From Pseudonocardia sp. 73-21 (GTDB lineage Bacteria > Actinomycetota > Actinomycetes > Mycobacteriales > Pseudonocardiaceae): 64,000 nt of DNA. The translations under genes were made by a program, and so were the position numbers. The notes below the pieces were generated by a model. That model did no database searches. It was not told the origin of the DNA and saw only the letters and a list, made by a program, of their open reading frames with translations. Below, piece after piece: positions 34,835-43,078 of the stretch (position 1 is the first letter of the stretch; each line of letters begins with the position of its first letter). The stretch lies in the NCBI RefSeq assembly GCF_001899645.1, contig NZ_MKVV01000044.1:176399-240398 (forward strand), given 5' to 3'.

Positions 34835-36517
34835 ATGCCCGCACTGCTGCTGGCCGACTACCAACAGGTCTACGACCCGCTCGGCGGCTCCCTCGGGCTG
34901 TCGTCGATCGTCGCGGTCCTGCCGCTCGTCGTGCTGTTCGTCCTGCTGGGCGTGGTGCGGATGCGGGCGTGGCTGGCGTCCGTGATCGGGCTGGTCGTCG
35001 CGCTCGTGGTGGCGGTCGTGTTCTACTCGATGCCCGCGGGCGACGCGCTCAACAGTGGTCTGCTCGGCGCCGCATTCGGCTTCTTCCCCATCATGTGGAT
35101 CGTCATCAACGCGATCTGGGTCTACAACCTCACCGTCGAGACCGGACACTTCGACGTCCTGCGCCGCTCGTTCGCCTCCGTCAGCGACGACCAACGGATC
35201 CAGGCGATCATCATCGCGTTCTGCTTCGGCGCGCTGATGGAGGCGCTCGCCGGGTTCGGCACACCCGTCGCGATCAGCTCGGTCATGCTCATCGCGCTCG
35301 GGTTCCGCCCGCTCAAGGCGGCGACGGTGGCGCTGGTGGCCAACACCGCGCCCGTCGCGTTCGGCGCGCTCGCGGTGCCCATCACGACGCTCGCCACCGT
35401 CACGAAACTGCCGGTCGAGGACCTCGGCGCGATGGTGGGGCGGCAGACCCCGATCCTGTCGGTGTTCGTCCCGCTCGCGCTGGTGTTCATCATCGACGGC
35501 AAGCGGGGGCTCAAGCAGGTGTGGCCGCCCGCGCTGCTCTGCGGGGTGGTGTTCGGCGTCTTCCAGTACCTGTCGTCGAACTTCTGGTCCATCCCGCTCG
35601 CCGACATCATCGCCTCGCTCGCAGCCGCCGCGGCGGTGCTGCTGTTCACGCGCGTCTGGCACCCGGCCGAGCACTACGAGGAGGCCGACACCGACGGCCG
35701 GCCCGTCGACGTGGACGGGGGCGGCGTCAGCACCCGCACCGACACGCGCAGCGAGGTGCTCCGCGCCTACGCGCCGTACCTGATCATCATCCTGGTGTTC
35801 GTGCTGGCCACCCGCGTGCCCCCGATCACGGGCGTGGCCCCGACGAAGCCCGGCGCCCACGGCACGGGCCTCGAGGTGGCCACCTGGATCTACAACTGGC
35901 CCGGGCTCACCATCACCAGCCAAACCGGCAAGGCCGTCGCCACCACGTTCAAGCTCAACATCCTCTCCGCGGCCGGCACGCTGCTGCTGATCTCCGGGCT
36001 GCTCACGCTGCCGGTACTGAAGGTCGGCCTCGGCCAGGCCCTGCGGACCTACGGCAAGAGCCTCGCCCAGCTCAAGTTCGCGATCCTCACGGTGATGGCC
36101 GTGCTGGCGCTCGGGTTCGTCATGAACGAGTCGGGCCAGACCACCACGCTGGGCCTCTGGCTCGCCGGCGCCGGTGGGCTGTTCGCGCTGCTGTCGCCGA
36201 TCCTCGGCTGGCTGGGCGTGGCCGTCACGGGCTCCGACACCTCGTCGAACTCGCTGTTCGGGGCCCTGCAGATCAGCGCCGCGCAGTCGGTGAACCTCCC
36301 GCCGGTGCTGCTGGCGGCCGCGAACTCCTCCGGCGGCGTGCTCGGCAAGATGATCTCGCCGCAGAACCTGGCGATCGCGGCGGGCGCGGTCGGGCTGGAG
36401 GGCAAGGAGGGCGAGATCTTCCGCCGGGTGCTGGTATGGAGCCTGGTGTTCCTCGTCTTCATGTGCGTGCTGGTGTACCTGCAGTCGACGCCGGTGCTGA
36501 GCTGGATGGTCGCCTGA
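34835..36517 (+). CDS. lldP: L-lactate permease (LctP family)
   Basis: The 560-residue membrane protein, with about 12-14 helices, matches the lactate permease family in length and motifs: EALAGFGTPVAISSVMLIALGF, ANTAPVAFGALAVPI, GWLGVAVTGSDTSSNSLFG and ANSSGGVLGKMISPQN. It would import L-lactate or glycolate with protons. ATG 34835 follows GGAGG at 4 bases. No lactate dehydrogenase genes adjoin it, so physiological coupling is open. It ends 20 bases before the convergent Gfo/Idh/MocA stop. Confidence 0.92.
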   Translation: MPALLLADYQQVYDPLGGSLGLSSIVAVLPLVVLFVLLGVVRMRAWLASVIGLVVALVVAVVFYSMPAGDALNSGLLGAAFGFFPIMWIVINAIWVYNLTVETGHFDVLRRSFASVSDDQRIQAIIIAFCFGALMEALAGFGTPVAISSVMLIALGFRPLKAATVALVANTAPVAFGALAVPITTLATVTKLPVEDLGAMVGRQTPILSVFVPLALVFIIDGKRGLKQVWPPALLCGVVFGVFQYLSSNFWSIPLADIIASLAAAAAVLLFTRVWHPAEHYEEADTDGRPVDVDGGGVSTRTDTRSEVLRAYAPYLIIILVFVLATRVPPITGVAPTKPGAHGTGLEVATWIYNWPGLTITSQTGKAVATTFKLNILSAAGTLLLISGLLTLPVLKVGLGQALRTYGKSLAQLKFAILTVMAVLALGFVMNESGQTTTLGLWLAGAGGLFALLSPILGWLGVAVTGSDTSSNSLFGALQISAAQSVNLPPVLLAAANSSGGVLGKMISPQNLAIAAGAVGLEGKEGEIFRRVLVWSLVFLVFMCVLVYLQSTPVLSWMVA

Positions 36518-36537
36518 CCGTGCAGACCTGATGGTGC

Positions 36538-37527
36538 TCAGAGGTCGGCCGGGCCCTCCCGGGGGACCATCCCGAGCTGGTCCGCCACCTGCCCCAGCAC
36601 GTCCTGGACGGCCACCGTGTCGGCCAGCGGCATCACCGCGCTCTCGGCGCGTCCGGCCGCCACGCACTCCGTCACCTCGATCAGCTCGTGCGCGTACCCA
36701 CCGCCCACGTGGCCGGTCCGGATCTCCTCCGGCTCGGCGCCCGCCCGGTGCAGGACGATCGCGTCGGGGTGGTGGAAACGCGGGGGCACGTCGATCCAGC
36801 CGGCCGTGCCGAACACCCGCATCTGGCCGGGGGTGGCGCAGCGCAGCGACGTGAACAGCGACGCCGCGCGGCCGTCCGACCAGCCCAGCTGCACGGCCTC
36901 CTCGACGTCCACGCCGCGGGCGTCGAGCAGGCCGGTGGCGGTGACGGTGTCGGGCGTGCCCAGCACCATCTGGGCGAACGAGATCGGGTAGACGCTCAGG
37001 TCGAACAGCGCGCCGCCGCCGATCGCGGGGTTGTAGAAGCGGTCGTCGGGGTCCGTGGGGGCGTTGACGCCCAGCTCGCCCTGCACGGCGCGCACCTCTC
37101 CGACGGCACCCTCGGCGATCAGTTCGCGCAGGCGCACGACGGCGGGCTGGAAGCGGGTCCACATGGCCTCCATCGCGAACACGCCGCCGGCGCGGGCGAC
37201 GTCGACGATCTCGCGGGTCGCCTCGGGCGTCACCGTGAAGGCCTTCTCCACCAGCACCGCCTTGCCCGCCCGCAGCGCCGCGAGCGTGACGGCGCGGTGC
37301 TGGGGGTGCGGGGTGGCGATGTAGAGGACGTCGACCTCGGGGTCGTCGACGATGCCCTGGTACGAGTCGTGCACACGCGAGGCGCCGTACTCGGCGGCGA
37401 ACGCCGTCGCCCGGTCCGCCGACCGCGACGCCACCGCCACCAGCTCGGCGCCCGGCACGTGCGGGAAGTCCTTGGCGACCCCCGACGCGATCCGGCCCGG
37501 ACCCACCACACCCCACCGCACAGTCAT
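36538..37527 (-). CDS. Gfo/Idh/MocA-family oxidoreductase
   Basis: This 329-residue NAD(P)-dependent sugar or dihydrodiol dehydrogenase-like enzyme has the N-terminal Rossmann VVGPGRIASGVAKDF. It also has the family motif VLVEKAFTV (EKP-like, lysine conserved), the MEAMWTRFQP segment and the C-terminal beta-sheet domain (FYNPAIGGGALFDLSVYPISFAQM). The latter two resemble trans-1,2-dihydrobenzene-1,2-diol dehydrogenase and glucose-fructose oxidoreductase relatives. The start is ATG 37527. It stands alone, with the micro-ORF transcribed toward it. Confidence 0.87.
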   Translation of the reverse strand: MTVRWGVVGPGRIASGVAKDFPHVPGAELVAVASRSADRATAFAAEYGASRVHDSYQGIVDDPEVDVLYIATPHPQHRAVTLAALRAGKAVLVEKAFTVTPEATREIVDVARAGGVFAMEAMWTRFQPAVVRLRELIAEGAVGEVRAVQGELGVNAPTDPDDRFYNPAIGGGALFDLSVYPISFAQMVLGTPDTVTATGLLDARGVDVEEAVQLGWSDGRAASLFTSLRCATPGQMRVFGTAGWIDVPPRFHHPDAIVLHRAGAEPEEIRTGHVGGGYAHELIEVTECVAAGRAESAVMPLADTVAVQDVLGQVADQLGMVPREGPADL

Positions 37528-37554
37528 GACGCCATCCTGTCCGACGGCGGCGAG

Positions 37555-37671
37555 CTACATGAAGTAGGCGCCCGGCGCGGTGAGGAGCGGGGCGTTCGCG
37601 GTGACGGCCACGGCGACGGCCGCGGCCAGGCCGGACACCGCCAGGGCGAGAAGGCGACGGGACAGGGGCAC
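37555..37671 (-). CDS. Putative 38-residue membrane micropeptide
   Basis: A short frame begins at GTG 37671, preceded by CGGAG at 5 bases. It encodes a basic start (MPLSRR), a hydrophobic segment LLALAVSGLAAAVAVAVTA and the tail PLLTAPGAYFM. This looks like a single-pass membrane or signal-peptide-like product. It could equally be chance, since alanine/valine-rich frames are common in such GC-rich DNA. The rest of the 37528-37767 interval shows no other coding signal. Confidence 0.35.
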   Translation of the reverse strand: MPLSRRLLALAVSGLAAAVAVAVTANAPLLTAPGAYFM

Positions 37672-37767
37672 GGGTACTCCGGGATGCGCGTAGTTCGGGG
37701 GAGGCGGGGAGCGTCCGGCCAGTCCGTCGCTGCCCGGGCCCGGGCCGTTACGCCGTAGGTTCCCCCC

Positions 37768-38763
37768 ATGGCACGGACGATCAGGTTCCACGAGCTGGGC
37801 GGTCCCGAGGTGCTGCGCATCGAGGAGCTGCCGGTGCGGTCACCGGACGCGGGCGAGGTGCGGATCCGCGTCGACGCGATCGGGCTCAACCGGGCCGAGG
37901 TCAACTTCCGCCGCGGCACCTACCTCGAACAGCCCGTGCTGCCGGCCGGGCTGGGCAGCGAGTGCGCGGGTGAGGTGCTGGAGGTCGGGCCGGGCGTGGA
38001 GCGGTGGGCCCCGGGCGACGCCGTCAGCGTCGTGCCGGCGTTCTCCCAGAACGACTACCCGGTCTACGCCGAGGAGGCCGTGGTGCCCGCGTCCGCGCTG
38101 GTGGCGCGGCCGCCGGGCATGGACGCGATCACCGGTGCGGCGATCTGGATGCCGTACGTGACGGTCTACGGGATGGTCTGCGAGACCGTCCGCGTCCGGC
38201 CCGGCGACCACGTCGTGATCACCGCGGCCAGCAACAGCATCGGCCTGGCCGCGATCCAGGTGGTGCGCCACCTCGGCGCGGTCCCGATCGCCACCACCCC
38301 GGCCGCGGCCCAGCGCCGGGCGCTGCTCGACGGCGGTGCGGAGGCCGTGATCGTCACCGGTGAGGACGACCTCGTGGCCGCGATCCGCGACGCCACCGGC
38401 GGCCGCGGCGCGGCGCTCGTCCTCGACGCCGAGGGCGGGCCGCAGGTGGAGCAGCTCGTGCGGGCCTGCGCCGACGACGCCACCGTGATCGTGCACGGCG
38501 GCCTGTCCGGGCAGCCGACGCCGCTGCCCGCCGGGAACTACGCCGCGGTCTGGCTGCGCCGCTTCCACGTCGTCGCGATCACCGGCGATCCCGGGGCGCT
38601 GCGCCGCGCCGAGCACTTCGTCCGGGCCGGACTGGCGACCGGTGGCTTCACGCCCACCGTCGACCGGGTCTTCGACTTCGACGACGTGGCCGCCGCGCAC
38701 GCCTACGTCGACTCGCCCGACCGCGCGCCGGGCAAACCGGTGCTGCGCGTCAGCTCCCGCTGA
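37768..38763 (+). CDS. Zinc-type alcohol dehydrogenase-like oxidoreductase (quinone reductase branch)
   Basis: This 331-residue medium-chain dehydrogenase/reductase has a GroES domain (AIGLNRAEVNFRRGTYLEQP, LGSECAGEVLEVGPGV) and a Rossmann domain with ITAASNSIGLAAIQVVRHLG. There are no structural or catalytic zinc cysteines. It is closest in style to the zinc-dependent alcohol dehydrogenase family proteins that act as NADPH:quinone or enone reductases. ATG 37768 has a weak ribosome-binding site. It faces the luciferase-like pseudogene tail-to-tail. Confidence 0.85.
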   Translation: MARTIRFHELGGPEVLRIEELPVRSPDAGEVRIRVDAIGLNRAEVNFRRGTYLEQPVLPAGLGSECAGEVLEVGPGVERWAPGDAVSVVPAFSQNDYPVYAEEAVVPASALVARPPGMDAITGAAIWMPYVTVYGMVCETVRVRPGDHVVITAASNSIGLAAIQVVRHLGAVPIATTPAAAQRRALLDGGAEAVIVTGEDDLVAAIRDATGGRGAALVLDAEGGPQVEQLVRACADDATVIVHGGLSGQPTPLPAGNYAAVWLRRFHVVAITGDPGALRRAEHFVRAGLATGGFTPTVDRVFDFDDVAAAHAYVDSPDRAPGKPVLRVSSR

Positions 38764-38772
38764 GCGCCTCGA

Positions 38773-39234
38773 TCACCCGTTGACCGTGACGAAGGAGAAG
38801 CCGAAGCGCTCGCGGCCCAGCGGCAACGTGCCGTCCCGCGGAGTGACGACCGCCCCCGGGTACGCGACGGCGTCGGCGTGCCGCGCGCCAGGGTCGGCAT
38901 CCGGTGCCCAGCCCGAGCTCCGGCCGCCCGCCGGTGAGCTCGTCGATCGCGGCCACCTCGCGGGCGAGCAGCGCCGACCTCCAGAACCGGCGTTGAGCAC
39001 GAACGGCCCACCCCCGGGCGCACCGTGACCTCCGCGGCCCGGACCAGGGCCGGGAACGGGGCCGGTAGGTGCGGGTGGTCGGGCGCGTGGATCGTGTCGT
39101 CATCGTCGTCACCGTCGTCACCGTCGTCACCGTCGTCACCGTCGTCACCGTCGTCTCGGCGAGCCGGCACTGTGTCGGTCCCGCCCGGCGCGAACATGTG
39201 ATCCCGAACCGGAACGGCCGGATGTCGATCACAC
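38773..39234 (-). pseudogene. Decayed luciferase-like (LLM class) F420-dependent monooxygenase
   Basis: Pieces of an LLM-class flavin/F420 enzyme appear in order but in three frames. DIRPFRFGI (start, GTG 39234) is followed by IHAPDHPHLPAPFPALVRAAE, then FVLNAG, then ALLAREVAAIDELTGGRPE, and the C-terminal ERFGFSFVTVNG. About 180 central residues are missing, and a 9-bp tandem repeat interrupts the N-terminal part. The start overlaps the FUSC stop (GTGTGA), so the gene was once coupled to the exporter. Confidence 0.8.
39096..39158. repeat. 9-bp tandem repeat inside the LLM pseudogene
   Basis: Five perfect GTCGTCACC units (39105-39149) are flanked by one degenerate unit on each side, giving 7 units in 63 bases. 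The unit length keeps frame. Slippage here may have accompanied the gene's decay. Confidence 0.85.
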
Positions 39235-41691
39235 TCCCGCGCCGACCCCGATCTCGTCCAGCGTGACGTCGTGGCGGCGCAACCGGTCGGGATCCGCGGC
39301 CACGCGCGCCACCGCCGAGTCGTGGTGCGGCGCCCCGACCACCACGAGGTAGGTGCCCGGGCACGGGACGTCGAGGTGGTAGCGGCCGGCGCGGTCGAGC
39401 CGCGTGCCACCCACCTGGCTGCCGCGCTCGTCCACCAGCGTGACGGCGCCGTCGACGACGGGGCCGCCCGACGGGCCGGTGACCACCCCGGCCAGCCCCG
39501 TCCCGACGGCCGGGGTCTCCCGGCGCGGCGCGACGAGCGCGACGTCGAGGACGGCGTCGGAGCCGAAGTCGCTGGTGGTGAGCCGGTGCAGCAACTGCTG
39601 CAGGTGGATCAGGGTGCGGCCGACGTGGCCGGGCTCGTCGGTCGCGAACAGCACGGCGTCGGCGCGTGCGAGGGCGTCGAGCACCTCGGGATCGGCGCTG
39701 GCCGCGGTGAGCCCGGCGAGGTCGCGGGTGGCCGCGGCCAGCGCCGCGGTCGCCTGCGCCAGGTGGGTGGGCACGGCCGGGTCCCGGCGCACCTGGGACG
39801 CCAGCGCGCGGGAGTGGGTGGCCGCCGCCGCGTAGAGCGTGAGCGCGCGGCGGACCTTCGTGGGGTCGTTGTCGAACAGCATCGGCCGGGTCAACGGCGC
39901 GGCCACGAGGTTCAGCTGCCGCAGCGCGTTCTCGACGGTGCGGGCGAGCCCGTCGAGGTCGGTGGTCTCGGCCTCGTCGTCGGGCACCTCGACGGTCGGG
40001 TCGACCCGCCGGGTCACGGCGGCCAGCATGTCGGCCAGCGAGTTCAGCAGCGTCGCCCGGGCGGCCCGGACGGTGTCGCGGGTGCTCACCGGGGCCACCA
40101 GCAGCGCCACCAGGATGCCGACGGCCGCCCCGATCGCGGTCTCCTCCAGCCGCAGCACGAGCAGCCCGTCGCTGAACTCGTTGAGCACGCTGTAGAGCTG
40201 CCCCACCATGATCGTGATGAAGAAGATCATGAAGGCGTAGGAGACCTTGATCAGGTAGAAGCCGAAGAACATGCAGAGCAGGATCGTGATCAGCACCAGG
40301 GAGGTGCTGCCCACCGTCAGGCTCGCCACCCAGATCGAGGCGAACAGCCCCACCAGCGTGCCGACCACGCGGTTGACGGCCTTGATCGCGGTCTCCGACC
40401 GCGTGGCCGTGCCGGTGAACGCGAGGAACGCGGCGAGCACCGCCCAGTAGTAGCGCTGCTGCGAGAGCAGGCTGCCGAGCACGATCGCGAGGCCACCGGC
40501 GAGGGCGACCTGCACGGCCTGGCGGGAGACCAGGTCGAGCCGGCCCAGCGGGTTCCAGCGCCCGGTGCGCGGGGCGACGTCGCGGGCGACGGCGGGCGAG
40601 CCCGGAAGGTTGCCCATCATCATCACGACGGCCGGCTCGAACGACTCGGCCGCGTCCGGCGTGGTCGCGGGCACGCGGCTGTTGCGCCGCAGGTCGCAGT
40701 ACTCCAGGACCGCCGTGGCGGCGCGGCGCACGGCGACCTCGGTCGCCCGGTCCCGCAACAGCCGCGCCTCCCGCTCGGCCGCCGCGTGGTCGCCGGCGGC
40801 GAGCCGGCGGGCGACGTGGGCCACCTGTGCCGACGCGGCCCGGGGACCGGCTCCGGCGTCGAGGGTGAGCGCCGAGTGCGCGACGGCGTCGATCGCGAGC
40901 TGCGCGTCGACGAGGTGGCGGCGCAGTGCCGGGGCCGACCATCCCGTAGGGGTCGCGTCGACGTCGGCCAGCGAGCTGTCCACCATCAGCGCGCACTCCG
41001 CCAGCCGCAGCTGCCGGTCGTGCAGCCGGGCGCGGATCCGGCGACGGCGCCGGACCTCACGCGGCTCAGCCTCCAGCAGCTCCGCCGCCAGCCCTACGAC
41101 CTCGCGACTGCGGGCGCCGAACGAGCGCCGCATCCGCGTGACGGTCCGGCGCGGGTTCGCCTTCAGCACCGTGACCGACAGCAGCAGGATCCACGCCGAG
41201 GCGACGACGACGAACAGCAGCAGCCCCGGCAGCATGGCCAGGGTCGCCCCGAGGAACGAGGCGAAGAAGTAGCCCATCCAGCCCATGAAGCCGTAGAAGA
41301 AGAACGACGGACCGAAGCGCCGCACGAACACCGCGGCGAACATGACCACCACGAACACGGCGAGCATCACGACGTGGCTGCCCGCGACGGCGACGCCCGC
41401 GAGCATGCCGACCCCGATGGCCACCGGGAAGAACACGGCCGTGCGCGCCTTCTCCAGCGCCGACCCGCTGGCCAGCCCCATCGACCCCATCATCGCCATG
41501 ACGGCGCCCAGCAGCATCGCGATCAGCGTGCCCTGGGCCCCGGCGTGGGTCGCCGTGGCGACGAGGTACTCCACCCCCATCGCCGTCGCCAGCGCGACGA
41601 CCGCGTTGCCCGCCATCCGCAGGCGGCCCAGACCCGGGTCGGAGGCGACCACGCGGTCCCTGACCCGCCGTCCCCGCTCACGTAGTGCCAT
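39229..41691 (-). CDS. FUSC-family inner-membrane exporter with C-terminal Ig-like domain
   Basis: The 820-residue protein has two membrane blocks. The first, at about 25-180, includes RRFGPSFFFYGFMGWMGYFFAS. The second, at about 390-560, includes QQRYYWAVLAAFLAFTGTATR and NRVVGTLVGLFASIWVA, the FUSC_2 signature. Cytosolic helical regions separate them. FUSC/AaeB-like proteins export aromatic or other organic acids. The last ~90 residues (GVVTGPSGGPVVDGAVTLVDERG, YHLDVPCPGTYLVVV) resemble a carboxypeptidase-regulatory-like beta-sandwich, an unusual addition. It diverges from a MarR gene. ATG 41691. Confidence 0.88.
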   Translation of the reverse strand: MALRERGRRVRDRVVASDPGLGRLRMAGNAVVALATAMGVEYLVATATHAGAQGTLIAMLLGAVMAMMGSMGLASGSALEKARTAVFFPVAIGVGMLAGVAVAGSHVVMLAVFVVVMFAAVFVRRFGPSFFFYGFMGWMGYFFASFLGATLAMLPGLLLFVVVASAWILLLSVTVLKANPRRTVTRMRRSFGARSREVVGLAAELLEAEPREVRRRRRIRARLHDRQLRLAECALMVDSSLADVDATPTGWSAPALRRHLVDAQLAIDAVAHSALTLDAGAGPRAASAQVAHVARRLAAGDHAAAEREARLLRDRATEVAVRRAATAVLEYCDLRRNSRVPATTPDAAESFEPAVVMMMGNLPGSPAVARDVAPRTGRWNPLGRLDLVSRQAVQVALAGGLAIVLGSLLSQQRYYWAVLAAFLAFTGTATRSETAIKAVNRVVGTLVGLFASIWVASLTVGSTSLVLITILLCMFFGFYLIKVSYAFMIFFITIMVGQLYSVLNEFSDGLLVLRLEETAIGAAVGILVALLVAPVSTRDTVRAARATLLNSLADMLAAVTRRVDPTVEVPDDEAETTDLDGLARTVENALRQLNLVAAPLTRPMLFDNDPTKVRRALTLYAAAATHSRALASQVRRDPAVPTHLAQATAALAAATRDLAGLTAASADPEVLDALARADAVLFATDEPGHVGRTLIHLQQLLHRLTTSDFGSDAVLDVALVAPRRETPAVGTGLAGVVTGPSGGPVVDGAVTLVDERGSQVGGTRLDRAGRYHLDVPCPGTYLVVVGAPHHDSAVARVAADPDRLRRHDVTLDEIGVGAGV

Positions 41692-41725
41692 CAGTCGCAA
41701 CCCCGAATTCCTGAAGCATGTATGG

Positions 41726-41754
41726 TACCGACAATAGCCGGTATCGTGCCGGTA
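41726..41754. promoter_or_regulatory. Candidate MarR operator between FUSC and MarR genes
   Basis: TACCG (41726-41730) and CGGTA (41739-41743) form an inverted pair with an 8-base gap. GCCGGTA is repeated at 41737 and 41748, one helical turn (11 bases) apart. Clustered half-sites between divergent genes fit a MarR operator controlling both. Confidence 0.5.
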
Positions 41755-41775
41755 ATCGACAGGAGGAGGGCTCCT

Positions 41776-42231
41776 GTGAGGACGAGCACCACGCAGCCGG
41801 TCGACGTGATCGAGCTGCAGACGGCGGTACTCCGGCGCAACGTCGAGATGGTGCGCCGCCGCGGCGAGGTCTACGTCGAGCTCGACCCCGCCGAGTACCT
41901 GCTGCTCCGCACGCTCGACGACCTCGGCCCCATGGACATCCGCACGCTGGCCTCGGCGGTCGGGGTCGACCCGTCCACCGCGGGCCGGCAGATCGGGGCG
42001 ATGCACGCCGCCGGGTTCGTCGACCGCGCCCCCGCCGCCGAGGACCGCCGCCGCACGATCATCAGCGTCACGGCCGAGGGCCTGCGCCGCACCGAGGCCG
42101 TCCGCGACCGCCGCCGCGAGAACATCCGCGAGCTCCTCGAGGACTGGTCCCCGGAGGACCTGGAGACGCTCGGCGTCATGTTCGGCCGCTACAACGCGGC
42201 GGTCTCGGACAGGTACGTCACCCACACGTAG
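41776..42231 (+). CDS. MarR-family regulator of the FUSC/hydroxylase locus
   Basis: This 151-residue winged-helix protein has the HTH MDIRTLASAVGVDPSTAGRQIGAMHAAGFVDR and the wing AAEDRRRTIISV, both MarR-typical. GTG 41776 follows AGGAGG at a 10-base spacing, and the frame opens at 41722 inside the operator. It is 34 bases upstream of the hydroxylase gene in the same direction and divergent from the FUSC exporter. It therefore probably coordinates export and synthesis of one metabolite (inference). Confidence 0.88.
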   Translation: MRTSTTQPVDVIELQTAVLRRNVEMVRRRGEVYVELDPAEYLLLRTLDDLGPMDIRTLASAVGVDPSTAGRQIGAMHAAGFVDRAPAAEDRRRTIISVTAEGLRRTEAVRDRRRENIRELLEDWSPEDLETLGVMFGRYNAAVSDRYVTHT

Positions 42232-42265
42232 CGCCGCCACCCACCGGTGTTGTTGACTCGGGTCC

Positions 42266-43078
42266 GTGATCGACCCAGACATGATCGATGTGGATCTGTC
42301 CGACCCGACCCTGGTGGCCCGGGTCCGTGAGGAGCTGGTGGCCACCGGCTGCTGCGTGATCCCCGACCTCGTGCGGGCCGACCTCCGCGAGACCCTGCGG
42401 CGGGAGGGCGCCGCCGTGGCGCCGCTCGCCTACTACGACGTCGAGACGGTGAACGTCTACAACACCGAACCCGACGACACGCTGCCCGCCGACCACCCCG
42501 CCCGCATCCCGATGCGGCGCGGCAACGCCTTCGTCGCGCGCGACACGATCCCGGCCGGCGCGCTGATCCAGCAGCTCTACACGGACGCGGCGTTCCAGGC
42601 GTTCGTCGCCGCCTGCTTCGGGCTGCCCCAGGTCCACCCGCTGGCCGACCCGCTCTCGGGCCTGACCCTCAACGTCGTGACGCCCGGCCGCAGCCACCCG
42701 TGGCACTTCGACACCAACGAGTTCACCGTCAGCATGCTGACGCAGGAACCCGAGGGCGGCGGGGTCTTCGAGTACTGCCCGAACATCCGGACCGCCCGGG
42801 CGGAGAACGTGGCCGACGTGCGCGCCGTGCTGGACGGCGACCGGGAACGGGTCCGCGGCCTCACCCTGCGGCCAGGCGATCTCCAGCTGTTCCGGGGCCG
42901 CTACTCGCTGCACCGCGTGAGCCCCGTGGAGGGCGGTACCGACCGCCACTCGGCGATCTTCGCCTACAGCGAGCGGCCCGACGTGATCGGTTCGCCCGCC
43001 CGCACGCGGCAGCTGTTCGGCCGCGTCACCCCCGCGCACCTGGGCGCTACGTCCCGGGTCGACCAGCTGATGGACTAG
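42266..43078 (+). CDS. Fe(II)/2-oxoglutarate hydroxylase, HalD/BesD/ArpA-like
   Basis: This 270-residue non-heme iron dioxygenase has the metal triad H147-F-D149 (PWHFDTNEF) and H216 (SLHRVSP), with R227 placed to bind 2-oxoglutarate. The context HPWHFDTNEFTVSML and FEYCPNIR is that of the HalD/BesD amino-acid halogenase group. Halogenases of that group replace the aspartate by glycine; here the aspartate is intact, so hydroxylation rather than chlorination is expected. Known relatives act on free lysine or other small amino acids. The start is GTG 42266. The next gene begins at the base after its stop. Confidence 0.85.
   Translation: MIDPDMIDVDLSDPTLVARVREELVATGCCVIPDLVRADLRETLRREGAAVAPLAYYDVETVNVYNTEPDDTLPADHPARIPMRRGNAFVARDTIPAGALIQQLYTDAAFQAFVAACFGLPQVHPLADPLSGLTLNVVTPGRSHPWHFDTNEFTVSMLTQEPEGGGVFEYCPNIRTARAENVADVRAVLDGDRERVRGLTLRPGDLQLFRGRYSLHRVSPVEGGTDRHSAIFAYSERPDVIGSPARTRQLFGRVTPAHLGATSRVDQLMD

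Noticed and set aside
33002..37516. 1504-codon reverse frame spanning DGPF, ECF42, lactate permease and Gfo genes
   Set aside because: It is an antisense shadow of well-recognised genes; its Arg/Gly/Ala/Val-rich text has no family features, as expected when GC-rich third positions remove stops.
39229..42345. Longer FUSC frame of 1038 codons
   Set aside because: It would run through the divergent MarR gene and its operator; ATG 41691 opens the natural protein.
42266..43078. Halogenase assignment for the 2OG enzyme
   Set aside because: The metal aspartate that halogenases lack is present, so halide could not occupy that site in the usual way.
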